From the NCBI GenBank assembly GCA_030441535.1, contig JAUJFZ010000005.1:124001-188000 (forward strand): a DNA stretch of 64,000 bases, in the 5' to 3' direction. Below are positions 52,513-61,266 of this stretch, one piece after another. Within the stretch, counting starts at the first letter, position 1. Every line of letters begins with the position of its first letter. Below the pieces are notes generated by a model. It was given only the letters and a program-made list of their open reading frames with translations. It ran no database searches and was not told the DNA's origin. The stretch is from Betaproteobacteria bacterium LSUCC0117 (lineage in GTDB: Bacteria; Pseudomonadota; Gammaproteobacteria; Burkholderiales; Burkholderiaceae_C). Both the position numbers and the translations under genes were made by a program.

Positions 52513-53703
52513 ATGCAATTCAAACGCTTTCAAGATTTGTGTAACCAAGGGGCTGTTGCAGGCAAGCGGGTATTCATACGCGCCGACCTGAATGTGCCGC
52601 AAGACGATGCCGGGCAAATCACCGAGGACACCCGCGTGCGCGCCAGTGTGCCGTGCATTGAAATGGCGTTGAAGGCGGGGGCTGCCGTGATGGTGACCAG
52701 CCATCTGGGACGTCCCACTGAAGGGGCATTCAAACCGGCGGATAGTTTGGCGCCCGTTGCCGAGCGCTTATCCGCATTGCTGGGTCAGCCCGTGCGTTTG
52801 GTTGCGGATTGGGTGGATGGTGTGACCGTGGCACCGGGTGAGGTGGTGCTGCTGGAAAACTGCCGCGTGAACGTTGGCGAGAAAAAGAACAACCCTGAAC
52901 TGGCAAAAAAGATGGCGGCCCTGTGCGACGTGTTCGTGCATGACGCTTTTGGTACCGCTCACCGTGCCGAGGCGTCGACCTACGGAATCGCAGTGCATGC
53001 GCCGGTTGCCTGTGCGGGCCCCTTGTTGGCCGCTGAGATGGATGCGATTGGCAAGGCGTTGCAAGCCCCCAAACGGCCACTGGTTGCGATTGTGGCGGGT
53101 AGCAAGGTGTCGACCAAGTTGACCATCCTTGAAGCCTTGTCAAAAAACGTCGACAACCTGATCGTGGGTGGCGGCATCGCCAACACGTTCATGTTGGCAG
53201 CCGGTTTGCCCATCGGTAAGAGCTTGGCTGAACCCGATCTGTTAGATGCCGCGCGCCAAGTGATGGCCAGCATGCAGGCGCGGGGCGCTGCGGTGCCCAT
53301 CCCAACCGATGTGGTCACGGCGAAGGCCTTCGCGCCCGATGCCGTCGCGACTGTCAAAGCGGCCGCCGACGTGACTGACGATGACCTGATCCTCGATATT
53401 GGTCCTGCCACGGCAGCCCAACTGGCGGCGCAGTTGAAAGCGGCGGGCACGATTGTGTGGAACGGCCCGGTCGGCGTGTTCGAATTTGCAGCTTTTGAAA
53501 ACGGTACCAAAACGTTGGCCCAAGCGATCGCGCAGAGCGATGCGTTCAGTATCGCGGGCGGCGGCGATACGCTGGCAGCGATTGCCAAGTACGACATGGC
53601 CGATCAGGTGGGTTACATCTCAACCGGCGGCGGCGCGTTTTTGGAAGTTTTAGAGGGTAAGACCTTGCCCGCCTTTGAGGTTTTGGCGCGACGCGCGAAC
53701 TAA
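52513..53703 (+). CDS. pgk: Phosphoglycerate kinase
   Basis: Glycolytic ATP-forming enzyme of 396 residues, normal length. Visible are VFIRADLNVPQ (about 17-27), VTSHLGRPTEG, the VHDAFGTAHRAEAS substrate region, and the C-terminal IVWNGPVGVFE and SIAGGGDTLAAI nucleotide motifs. GAGG precedes the ATG. It starts 21 bases after eptA and heads the pgk-pyk-fba-purC series. Confidence 0.98.
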   Translation: MQFKRFQDLCNQGAVAGKRVFIRADLNVPQDDAGQITEDTRVRASVPCIEMALKAGAAVMVTSHLGRPTEGAFKPADSLAPVAERLSALLGQPVRLVADWVDGVTVAPGEVVLLENCRVNVGEKKNNPELAKKMAALCDVFVHDAFGTAHRAEASTYGIAVHAPVACAGPLLAAEMDAIGKALQAPKRPLVAIVAGSKVSTKLTILEALSKNVDNLIVGGGIANTFMLAAGLPIGKSLAEPDLLDAARQVMASMQARGAAVPIPTDVVTAKAFAPDAVATVKAAADVTDDDLILDIGPATAAQLAAQLKAAGTIVWNGPVGVFEFAAFENGTKTLAQAIAQSDAFSIAGGGDTLAAIAKYDMADQVGYISTGGGAFLEVLEGKTLPAFEVLARRAN

Positions 53704-53704
53704 T

Positions 53705-53744
53705 TTGGTAACCCGTTGGTAACTATATTCAGTCACAATATGAA
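53705..53744 (+). promoter_or_regulatory. Direct repeat TTGGTAAC upstream of pyk with promoter candidate
   Basis: TTGGTAAC occurs at 53705-53712 and 53716-53723, spaced 11 bases (one helical turn). The second copy also serves as a possible -35 (TTGGTA) for TATGAA at 53739-53744 with a 17-base spacer. Found by eye. Confidence 0.45.
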
Positions 53745-53803
53745 ACTGAATTACAGGCTGACCCCGTTGTGTTGGCCCTTTTTTACCAACGGAGATCTCC
53801 TGA

Positions 53804-55237
53804 ATGGCTACTCGCGCAACCAAAATCGTCGCAACCCTCGGCCCTGCAACCAGCGATCCTGCCTTGCTGGTCGCGATGCTGCGTGCGGGCGTCAACGTGG
53901 TTCGCCTCAACTTCTCGCACGGCATCTCGCAAGATCACATTGACCGCGCGGCAGCGGTGCGCGAAGCCGCGAAAGAGGTGGGTCGCGAGGTCGCCATCAT
54001 GGCGGATTTGCAGGGCCCCAAAATCCGCGTCGGTAAATTTGCTGACGGGAAAGTGCAGCTGGTTGAAGGCGCCAGTTTTGTGCTGGATGCTGCGCGCGAA
54101 ACGCTCGGTGACATCGAGGCGGTTGGCTTGGATTACAAGGAGCTGCCGCGCGACGTCAAAGCCGGTGACGTGTTGTTACTCAATGATGGCTTGATCGTTC
54201 TGAACGTCGAGGCGGTGCGTGGCGCTGCCGTTCACACCAAAGTGGTGGTGGGGGGCGAGCTATCCAACAACAAGGGCATCAACAAACAGGGTGGCGGCTT
54301 GTCAGCGCCGGCGTTGACCGCCAAGGACATGGAGGACATCAAAACGGCGATGGCCTTGCAAGCGGACTATGTTGCTGTGAGCTTCCCGCAAAGCGCAACC
54401 GACATGGAGTTGGCTCGCCAGCTGTGTAACGTCGCTGGTGCGCCCTACAAACACAAGACAGGCTTGATTGCCAAGATTGAACGGGCAGAGGCCATCCCGA
54501 ATTTGGCCAGTATTCTGAAGGCCAGCGACGGCATCATGGTCGCGCGTGGCGATCTCGCCGTCGAGGTTGGTAACGCGGCGGTGCCTGCTTTACAGAAGCG
54601 CATGATTCGCATGGCCCACGAGCACGACAAAGTCGTCATCACGGCAACGCAAATGATGGAGTCTATGATTTTGGCGCCCGTACCGACACGCGCGGAGGTG
54701 AGCGATGTGGCCAATGCGGTGTTGGACGGCACGGATGCGGTCATGCTGAGCGCCGAGACGGCGGCTGGCAAATACCCACTTGAAACCGTGAAGCAGATGG
54801 CTGCGATTTGCTTGGCTGCGGAAGAGGCCAATGACGCCGAGCTCAACTTAAAGACCGCTAACAAGAGCTTCCGGCGGATTGACCAAAGTATCGCGATGGG
54901 GGCATTGTTCACGGCTCATCACTGTGGCGCCAAAGCGATCGTGGCGATGACAGACTCCGGGTCCACCGCGCTGTGGATGAGCCGATTCAACATGCACATG
55001 CCCATTTACGCGTTAACGACGCGCCTGAGCACCCAGCGCCGGATGGCGATGTATCGCAACGTCCGTCCCTTGTTGATGGACACCAGTTACGACCGCGATA
55101 CCGCTCTGGCGGATGCCGAGAGCCATCTGATCCGCCGCGGCATCGTTCAGAGTGGGGATATTTATGCGATCACTTGCGGCGAGCCGATGGGCGAACCGGG
55201 TGGCACCAACCTGCTTAAAATTTGTCGCGTCAAGTAA
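53804..55237 (+). CDS. pyk: Pyruvate kinase
   Basis: Last glycolytic step, forming pyruvate and ATP. The 477-residue protein has VNVVRLNFSHG (about 30-40), IMADLQGPKIRVGKF, the KIERAEAIPNL active-site region, DGIMVARGDLAVEVG and EVSDVANAVLDGTDAVMLSAETAAGKYP. The allosteric C-terminal domain is present. GGAG lies ahead of the ATG. A 100-base gap separates it from pgk, and another 143-base gap with related repeats leads to fba. Confidence 0.97.
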   Translation: MATRATKIVATLGPATSDPALLVAMLRAGVNVVRLNFSHGISQDHIDRAAAVREAAKEVGREVAIMADLQGPKIRVGKFADGKVQLVEGASFVLDAARETLGDIEAVGLDYKELPRDVKAGDVLLLNDGLIVLNVEAVRGAAVHTKVVVGGELSNNKGINKQGGGLSAPALTAKDMEDIKTAMALQADYVAVSFPQSATDMELARQLCNVAGAPYKHKTGLIAKIERAEAIPNLASILKASDGIMVARGDLAVEVGNAAVPALQKRMIRMAHEHDKVVITATQMMESMILAPVPTRAEVSDVANAVLDGTDAVMLSAETAAGKYPLETVKQMAAICLAAEEANDAELNLKTANKSFRRIDQSIAMGALFTAHHCGAKAIVAMTDSGSTALWMSRFNMHMPIYALTTRLSTQRRMAMYRNVRPLLMDTSYDRDTALADAESHLIRRGIVQSGDIYAITCGEPMGEPGGTNLLKICRVK

Positions 55238-55338
55238 CAAAAGTTACAGCGCGGTTTCCGTGCAATTGTGTCGAAATTGTGTTCTGAGCGTCAAAATCCG
55301 TGTGAGGTTGATTAAAATTCGGGTAAACCCCAAATTCA

Positions 55339-55357
55339 GTTACCAACTGGTTACAAC
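55339..55357. promoter_or_regulatory. GTTAC repeats in the fba leader
   Basis: GTTACCAAC (55339-55347) and GTTACAAC (55350-55357) are direct repeats spaced 11 bases, the reverse complement of the element upstream of pyk. GTAAC-AAAA-GTTAC also overlaps the pyk stop (55234-55247). Confidence 0.4.
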
Positions 55358-55380
55358 CCCATTGCAGAAGGATTATCCCC

Positions 55381-56445
55381 ATGGCGCTCGTTTCAATGCG
55401 TGAGTTACTCGACCACGCGGCCACCAACGGCTACGGCATTCCCGCCTTCAACGTCAACAACCTAGAGCAGGTGCAGGCCGTCATGGCTGCGGCTGATGAG
55501 GTGGGTGCGCCGGTGATTCTGCAGGCCAGCGCTGGGGCGCGTAAATATGCGGGTGAGAGCTTCATCAAGCACCTGATCCAAGCGGCCGTTGAGGCTTACC
55601 CCCATATTCCTTTGGTCATGCACCAAGACCATGGTCAAAGCCCTGCGATTTGCCAGGGCGCGATTGATTTGGGCTTCTCCAGCGTCATGATGGACGGCTC
55701 ACTAGAGGAAGACGGTAAAACCCCCGCCTCCTTTGAATACAACGTCGACGTGACCAAGCGCGTGGTCAATTTGGCGCACCGTGTCGGCGTAACGGTCGAG
55801 GGTGAGCTGGGTTGTTTGGGCTCGCTAGAGACCGGCGAAGCCGGCGAAGAGGACGGCATTGGTGCGGCGGGTAAGCTGGAAATGGCCGACATGTTGACTG
55901 ACCCCGAACAAGCGGCCGAGTTTGTTAAAGCGACGCAATTAGACGCCTTGGCCATCGCGATTGGCACCAGCCACGGTGCGTACAAATTCACGCGTAAGCC
56001 TACCGGCGATATCTTGGCGATCAGCCGCGTGAAAGAAATCCATGCGCGTATCCCGAATACCCACCTCGTTATGCACGGCTCGTCGAGTGTGCCGCAGGAG
56101 TTGTTGGCCATCATTCGACAATACGGTGGCAACATGAAAGAGACCTACGGCGTGCCAGTCGAGGAGATCCAAGAGGCGATTAAATTTGGCGTGCGAAAAA
56201 TCAACATTGACACCGATATCCGGTTGGCGATGACGGGCGCCGTACGTCAGTTTTTGCATGAGAATCCCGAAAAATTTGATGCCCGTGAATGGCTCAAACC
56301 AGCGCGCGCCGCCGCGCAAGCAATTTGTAAACAGCGCTATATCGAATTTGGTTGTGAAGGCCAAGCTGGCAAAATCAAAGGTGAAAGCCTGCAGGTTGTC
56401 GCTGGGCGCTACGCCGATGGCGCGTTGGCCCAAGTCGTGGCCTGA
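55381..56445 (+). CDS. fba: Class II fructose-bisphosphate aldolase
   Basis: Zinc-dependent aldolase of glycolysis and gluconeogenesis, 354 residues, of the Calvin-cycle-type class II group. HQDHG at 81-85 has the catalytic Asp83 and zinc ligand His84; SVMMDGSLEED follows; VEGELGCLG and LVMHGSSSVPQE carry further metal and substrate ligands. AAGGA lies ahead of the ATG. A terminator follows the gene. Confidence 0.98.
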   Translation: MALVSMRELLDHAATNGYGIPAFNVNNLEQVQAVMAAADEVGAPVILQASAGARKYAGESFIKHLIQAAVEAYPHIPLVMHQDHGQSPAICQGAIDLGFSSVMMDGSLEEDGKTPASFEYNVDVTKRVVNLAHRVGVTVEGELGCLGSLETGEAGEEDGIGAAGKLEMADMLTDPEQAAEFVKATQLDALAIAIGTSHGAYKFTRKPTGDILAISRVKEIHARIPNTHLVMHGSSSVPQELLAIIRQYGGNMKETYGVPVEEIQEAIKFGVRKINIDTDIRLAMTGAVRQFLHENPEKFDAREWLKPARAAAQAICKQRYIEFGCEGQAGKIKGESLQVVAGRYADGALAQVVA

Positions 56446-56470
56446 CCCCCGCTGCGCCGAGGATCACCAC

Positions 56471-56510
56471 AAAAAAGGCGTGATGGGTTGGTAACCCATC
56501 GCGCTTTTTT
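56471..56510 (+). terminator. Rho-independent terminator after fba
   Basis: A long stem (AAAAAAG, a mismatch region, GATGGGTT with loop GGTA, then AACCCATC) ending in TTTTTT. Confidence 0.92.
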
Positions 56511-56555
56511 GTTGCCTAATAGAGGCTGTATTGACGCTTTGCTACCCAGATCCCC

Positions 56556-57461
56556 ATGACCGCTTCTGCTGCACACACCCCCACCCTCACCTCTTTACCC
56601 TTGCTGGCGCGCGGCAAAGTTCGCGACAACTACGCGGTGGGTGATGACCGCATCCTGATGGTTGCCAGCGATCGCATCAGTGCCTATGACGTCATCATGT
56701 CGCAACCCATCCCGGGCAAGGGCGCGTTGTTGACGCAGATGGCGTTGTTCTGGTTTGACAAGCTGGGTCACGTTTGCCCCAACCACCTGACTGGCGAAGA
56801 TCCCTTGTCGGTGGTGACCCCCGCCGAAGCCGATTGGGTCAAAGGGCGCACGATGTTGGTGAAGCGCTTGCGCCCTATCCCCGTTGAAGCGGTAGTGCGC
56901 GGCTATCTGGCTGGCAGCGGTTGGCAAGAATATCAAGCCACGCAGACGGTGTGCGGTGTGCCGCTGCCAGAGGGCTTACAGAATGCGTCGCCGTTGCCCG
57001 AACCGATCTTCACGCCTGCTGCCAAAGCGGCGGTGGGCGAGCACGACGAGAACATCACCTTTGCCCAGACCGTTGAGATGATTGGGCAGCCCCTGGCCGA
57101 GGCGATTCGCCGGATCAGTGTGCAGTTGTACACCGAGGCGGCTGCGATTGCGCTGGGCAAGGGCATCATCATTGCAGATACCAAGTTTGAGTTTGGCCTG
57201 GATGCCGATGATCAATTAGTCCTCATGGATGAGGTGCTGACACCTGACTCTTCGCGCTATTGGCCCGCAAACCAATACCAGCCCGGAATGAACCCGCCCA
57301 GCTATGACAAGCAGTTTTTAAGAGACTGGCTGAGCACTGCGCAGCGCGATGGCCAGCCATGGGACAAGACCGCGCCTGCGCCCGACTTGCCCGAAGCGGT
57401 GATCGCGCAGACCGCTGCGAAGTACCAAGAGGCGCTGACTCAACTGACGCAGGCTGCTTAA
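56556..57461 (+). CDS. purC: SAICAR synthetase
   Basis: Joins aspartate to CAIR in purine synthesis. The 301-residue protein shows ARGKVRDNY, ASDRISAYDVIMSQPIPGKG, VEAVVRGYLAGSGW, IADTKFEFG and DEVLTPDSSRYWP. Its stop overlaps the stop of the convergent thioredoxin-like gene by four bases. purE and purK follow beyond that gene. Confidence 0.98.
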   Translation: MTASAAHTPTLTSLPLLARGKVRDNYAVGDDRILMVASDRISAYDVIMSQPIPGKGALLTQMALFWFDKLGHVCPNHLTGEDPLSVVTPAEADWVKGRTMLVKRLRPIPVEAVVRGYLAGSGWQEYQATQTVCGVPLPEGLQNASPLPEPIFTPAAKAAVGEHDENITFAQTVEMIGQPLAEAIRRISVQLYTEAAAIALGKGIIIADTKFEFGLDADDQLVLMDEVLTPDSSRYWPANQYQPGMNPPSYDKQFLRDWLSTAQRDGQPWDKTAPAPDLPEAVIAQTAAKYQEALTQLTQAA

Positions 57462-58339
57462 CTCAGCACCACACTGCTGAGGCGGCGGCGGTAGCGAGCC
57501 ACAACCGGGTCCTCGGGTGGTGTTTGGCCTTCGGCGACCTTGGGTGGCTCTGGCGTGATGATGTCGAGAATGGCGACATACGCGCGGCGGGCCAGGTCGT
57601 TTTGCCACGTTTTGTCACGCATCAAAATTTCGAGTAATGCGTCCATGGCATCGGTCCATCGGGTCTCACGCATGCACTGTTGGGCCAGCGCATAGTGGCT
57701 CTCAAAATCGCGTTTGTTGCTGTCGATCGCTTGTAGCAAGGCCGCCTCGTTGCCGGCAGGGGCTTCTAAGGTGGCAAGCCATAACTCAATGGATGCAAGC
57801 TTTTGTATAGCCAGCGCTTTTGTTTTGTGGGGTTCAAAAACAGCCTTGGCCTGCGCGATATTGTTCATGAGTAGCAGCGCGCGGATGTACTTGAACTGCG
57901 CATCGTCGTCATTGGGGTTGGCCACTGCCGCTTGCGCGAGGGCACTGAGTGCGTCCTCATCGCTGACTGGCGGTGCTTCGGGGGCCTCAGCCTCAAGCTC
58001 CTCGGTGCCGTCATCTGGGGGCAGGTGTTTGTCTAAAAACGCCTTGATTTGACCTTCTGGAATCGCGCCTGTGAACCCATCAACAGGTTGACCGCCCATC
58101 AGCAAGACGCAGGTCGGGATGCTGCGAATGCCGAAAGCCCCAGCTAATTGTTGCTCTTGGTCGGAGTCAATCTTCGCCAAAATAAAGCGCCCACCATAGT
58201 CGGCCTCAACTTTCTCGAGCAAGGGGCCAAGGGTCTTGCAAGGACCGCACCACGGCGCCCAAAAGTCCACCAGCACAGGCGTCGTCTTGGAGGCTTCGAT
58301 CACGTCGGTTTCAAAATTCGCTATGGTTACATCAATCAT
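57458..58339 (-). CDS. cnoX: CnoX-like thioredoxin-TPR chaperone
   Basis: A 293-residue protein with an N-terminal thioredoxin domain (1-108) and a helical TPR-like domain (from about 128), matching E. coli CnoX (YbbN), which protects proteins from oxidation and hands them to chaperones. The active site is WCGPC (30-34), so unlike the E. coli protein (SQHC) both redox cysteines are present, as in alpha- and betaproteobacterial versions. The cis-Pro lies in SIPTC. An acidic linker separates the domains. It is divergent from purE. Confidence 0.93.
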   Translation of the reverse strand: MIDVTIANFETDVIEASKTTPVLVDFWAPWCGPCKTLGPLLEKVEADYGGRFILAKIDSDQEQQLAGAFGIRSIPTCVLLMGGQPVDGFTGAIPEGQIKAFLDKHLPPDDGTEELEAEAPEAPPVSDEDALSALAQAAVANPNDDDAQFKYIRALLLMNNIAQAKAVFEPHKTKALAIQKLASIELWLATLEAPAGNEAALLQAIDSNKRDFESHYALAQQCMRETRWTDAMDALLEILMRDKTWQNDLARRAYVAILDIITPEPPKVAEGQTPPEDPVVARYRRRLSSVVLS

Positions 58340-58434
58340 TCAAGAGCTCGCAGGTGGGTTTCGGGAGATTCGTTGGCTATTCACATCAATCAGATGGGGA
58401 CGCCCCGTAAAATTACAACTTTAACGGAGATGGC

Positions 58435-58929
58435 ATGTCCGCGATTCAAATTGGTATTGTGATGGGTTCCAGCAGCGACTGGGACACCATGGCGCCGGCC
58501 GCCGATATATTGACCGAGTTCGGGGTTGCTTTCGAATGCCGGGTGGTCTCTGCCCATCGCATGCCCGATGATTTGTTTGCCTACGCCGACACCGCAAAGG
58601 AGCGAGGGCTGCAAGCCATCATCGCGGGTGCGGGTGGCGCGGCGCACCTGCCCGGCATGCTGGCAGCGAAAACGACGGTGCCCGTGCTGGGTGTGCCGGT
58701 CGCCTCCAAACACCTCAATGGCGTGGACTCGTTGCACAGCATTGTGCAAATGCCCAAAGGCATTCCAGTCGCTACCTTTGCGATTGGCACCGCTGGTGCA
58801 GCGAACGCAGCGCTCTTTGCGGTTGCCATGATGGCCAACCACAGCCCCGATTTGGCCGTGGCACTGGCAGCCTTCCGCGCCAAGCAGACCGAAGCGGCTC
58901 GCGCCATGCAGGTACCGCCTGTCGCTTGA
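58435..58929 (+). CDS. purE: N5-carboxyaminoimidazole ribonucleotide mutase
   Basis: Class I PurE of 164 residues: GSSSDWDTM at the start, the catalytic SAHRMPDDLF region, AGAGGAAHLPGM and GVPVASKHLNGVDSLHSIVQMPKGIPV. GGAG precedes the ATG. purK follows 32 bases later and makes its substrate. Confidence 0.98.
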   Translation: MSAIQIGIVMGSSSDWDTMAPAADILTEFGVAFECRVVSAHRMPDDLFAYADTAKERGLQAIIAGAGGAAHLPGMLAAKTTVPVLGVPVASKHLNGVDSLHSIVQMPKGIPVATFAIGTAGAANAALFAVAMMANHSPDLAVALAAFRAKQTEAARAMQVPPVA

Positions 58930-58961
58930 TACGACAGCCTCAATCAGACGACGAAGCCACC

Positions 58962-60191
58962 ATGAACACCGATGTGAAACCTGCTGTATTGCTGCCCGCC
59001 TTTGCCGCAACCGATGACCGCCCGGTCACGCTGGGAGTTTTGGGTGGTGGCCAATTGGGGTTGATGTTTGTGCACGCCGCGCAGCGCATGGGTTATCGCA
59101 CTGCCGTGTTGGATCCCGACCCCACCAGCCCCGCTGGACTGGTGAGTCATCACCACTTGCTGGCTGATTACGATGACGCGCAGGCCTTGGCCAGTATGGC
59201 GCGTTTGTGTGACGCGGTGACCACAGAGTTTGAAAATGTCCCGGCTGAATCCCTGCGGGTTTTGAGCCAGCGTAACCCCGTCTCACCGGCTGCGGAGGCG
59301 GTGGCTGTTGCACAAGATCGACTGGTTGAGAAAGCGCACTTCCAAACCAGTGCCGCTCAAAGCGCGGGTGCTGCGGCGGTGGGGCCTGTTCCCTACGCGC
59401 CCTTGCGTGAAGCGGTTGATTTGGAAGCCGTGGATGCCAGCCTGTTTCCGGCGATCTTGAAAACCGCCCGGATGGGCTATGACGGTAAAGGACAGGTGCA
59501 AGTCGCCAGTCGTGACGCGTTAGCGGCCGCATGGGCCGATTTGAATCATGTGACCTGTGTGGTCGAGAAACGCCTCGATTTGGTAGCCGAATGCTCGGTG
59601 GTGGTTGCCCGTGGCCGCGACGGGGCCTGTGTGCATTTACCCTTGCAAGTGAACACGCACGTTGGCGGCATTTTGGCCCGTACCGAGGTGTTCCCGGGTA
59701 ACTTAGATGCCGACCTGAGTGCCCGCGCGATTCAAGCGGCGGAGGCGATTGCCGAGACGCTGCGTTACGTTGGCGTCCTGTGTGTCGAGTTCTTCGTCGT
59801 CAAGCAGGGCGATGGCACGCTGGGTCTGGTGGTTAACGAAATGGCGCCGAGGCCTCACAACAGTGGGCACTACAGCATTGAGGCCTGCGACCTCTCCCAA
59901 TTTGATTTGCAAGTGCGCACCATGACGGGCTTGCCCTTGTCTGAACCACGGTTGCACAGTGCGGCGGTCATGTTGAATTTGTTAGGCGATATCTGGCTCA
60001 ACACGGGTGAGCTGCGAACCCCCGCTTGGGATCATGTGCTGGCCTTGCCGGGCACACACCTTCACCTGTACGGCAAGCTTGAGGCACGCGTGGGACGGAA
60101 GATGGGCCACCTGACCATCACCGCCAGTACCATCGAAGCCGCCCGGCAGGTGGCTGAGGAGGCGCAAGCGATCTTGGGCATTTGGCATTGA
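58962..60191 (+). CDS. purK: N5-carboxyaminoimidazole ribonucleotide synthetase
   Basis: ATP-grasp enzyme making N5-CAIR from AIR and bicarbonate, 409 residues from ATG 58962. LGVLGGGQLGLMFVHAAQRMGY is the N-terminal nucleotide-like fold, ILKTARMGYDGKGQ the ATP-grasp loop, and NEMAPRPHNSGHYSIEAC the catalytic metal-binding part. The first 20 residues are an extension typical of betaproteobacterial forms. Confidence 0.97.
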   Translation: MNTDVKPAVLLPAFAATDDRPVTLGVLGGGQLGLMFVHAAQRMGYRTAVLDPDPTSPAGLVSHHHLLADYDDAQALASMARLCDAVTTEFENVPAESLRVLSQRNPVSPAAEAVAVAQDRLVEKAHFQTSAAQSAGAAAVGPVPYAPLREAVDLEAVDASLFPAILKTARMGYDGKGQVQVASRDALAAAWADLNHVTCVVEKRLDLVAECSVVVARGRDGACVHLPLQVNTHVGGILARTEVFPGNLDADLSARAIQAAEAIAETLRYVGVLCVEFFVVKQGDGTLGLVVNEMAPRPHNSGHYSIEACDLSQFDLQVRTMTGLPLSEPRLHSAAVMLNLLGDIWLNTGELRTPAWDHVLALPGTHLHLYGKLEARVGRKMGHLTITASTIEAARQVAEEAQAILGIWH

Positions 60192-60198
60192 TTTGCAT

Positions 60199-61266
60199 AT
60201 GGTCCGCTGCATAGCCGCAGATACCCCGCACGCCATTGCGCAGGCGGTACAGACCCTCGTCGATGGGGCCCTGCTCGGCTTGCCAACTGAAACGGTTTAT
60301 GGTCTGGCCGCTGATGCGAACAACCCTGCCGCTGTGGCCGCTATTTTTGCAGCGAAAGGCCGACCCGCTGATCACCCTTTAATCGTCCATGTCGCGCCAC
60401 AGCCCACCGTTGAGTCGTGGCGCGCGTTGTTGGATACCCTGTGCGATCGCGTACCCGATATGGCGTGGTCGTTGATTGATGCCTTTTGGCCAGGGCCACT
60501 CACACTCATCCTCCCGCGCCGATCGGGTGTCTGCGCCGCCGCCGCGGGCGGGCAATCAACGATTGGTGTGCGCTGTCCATCACACCCCATTGCGGTCGCG
60601 GTCTTGCGCGAGGCGGCTGCCCGCGGTGTGATCGGTGTTGCAGCCCCCAGCGCCAATCGCTTTGGTCGGGTCAGTCCGACGACCGCTGCTCATGTGCGAA
60701 GTGAATTTGAAGGGCGATTAGCTGATAACGAACTGCTAATCCTCGACGGGGGTGATTGCGCGGTGGGTATCGAGTCCACCATCGTGGATGTCTGCGGTGA
60801 GCACCCCGTACTGCTGCGACCGGGGCACATTACATCCGCCCAAATTACAGACGTCACGGGGCTGGCGGTTTGGGGTGCCCAACAACATTCACCACAGGTC
60901 TCGGGCTCCTTGGAGTCACATTACGCACCGGAGGCGCAGGTCCACGTGGCCGATGCAGCCCGTCTGCGGGCGCATGTTGATAGCCTCTCGTCAGACAGTA
61001 TGGCGATGAGTGCTGTGTATGGCAGTGCAGCGCTGCTTAATGGCTTACCCGCCGGCTTGCGGTGCCGGGAAATGCCCAGCAATGCCGAGGCTTGCGCGCA
61101 TGATTTATTTGCCGCGCTGCGTGATCTGGACGCCGCGGGCGTGGCACATATTTGGGTCGAAGCGCCCCCACTGGGACTACCTTGGGATGGAGTGCGCGAT
61201 CGCCTTAAGCGCGCTAGCGCGCCGCTGCCCACTCCACCAATTGGTACAAGGCCGTCCGTGCTTTAG
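60199..61266 (+). CDS. tsaC: L-threonylcarbamoyladenylate synthase, Sua5 type
   Basis: Makes threonylcarbamoyl-AMP for the t6A37 modification of ANN-decoding tRNAs. The 355-residue protein has the YrdC domain (LPTETVYGLAAD, KGRPADHPLIVHV, APSANRFGRVSPTTA) and a C-terminal Sua5 domain (SGSLESHYAPEAQVHV onward), so it is the long form rather than the short TsaC of E. coli. The start could be TTG 60193 or ATG 60199. It lies seven bases after purK and its last 53 bases overlap the convergent dacB. tsaB, a later t6A gene, lies 1.5 kb away. Confidence 0.94.
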   Translation: MVRCIAADTPHAIAQAVQTLVDGALLGLPTETVYGLAADANNPAAVAAIFAAKGRPADHPLIVHVAPQPTVESWRALLDTLCDRVPDMAWSLIDAFWPGPLTLILPRRSGVCAAAAGGQSTIGVRCPSHPIAVAVLREAAARGVIGVAAPSANRFGRVSPTTAAHVRSEFEGRLADNELLILDGGDCAVGIESTIVDVCGEHPVLLRPGHITSAQITDVTGLAVWGAQQHSPQVSGSLESHYAPEAQVHVADAARLRAHVDSLSSDSMAMSAVYGSAALLNGLPAGLRCREMPSNAEACAHDLFAALRDLDAAGVAHIWVEAPPLGLPWDGVRDRLKRASAPLPTPPIGTRPSVL

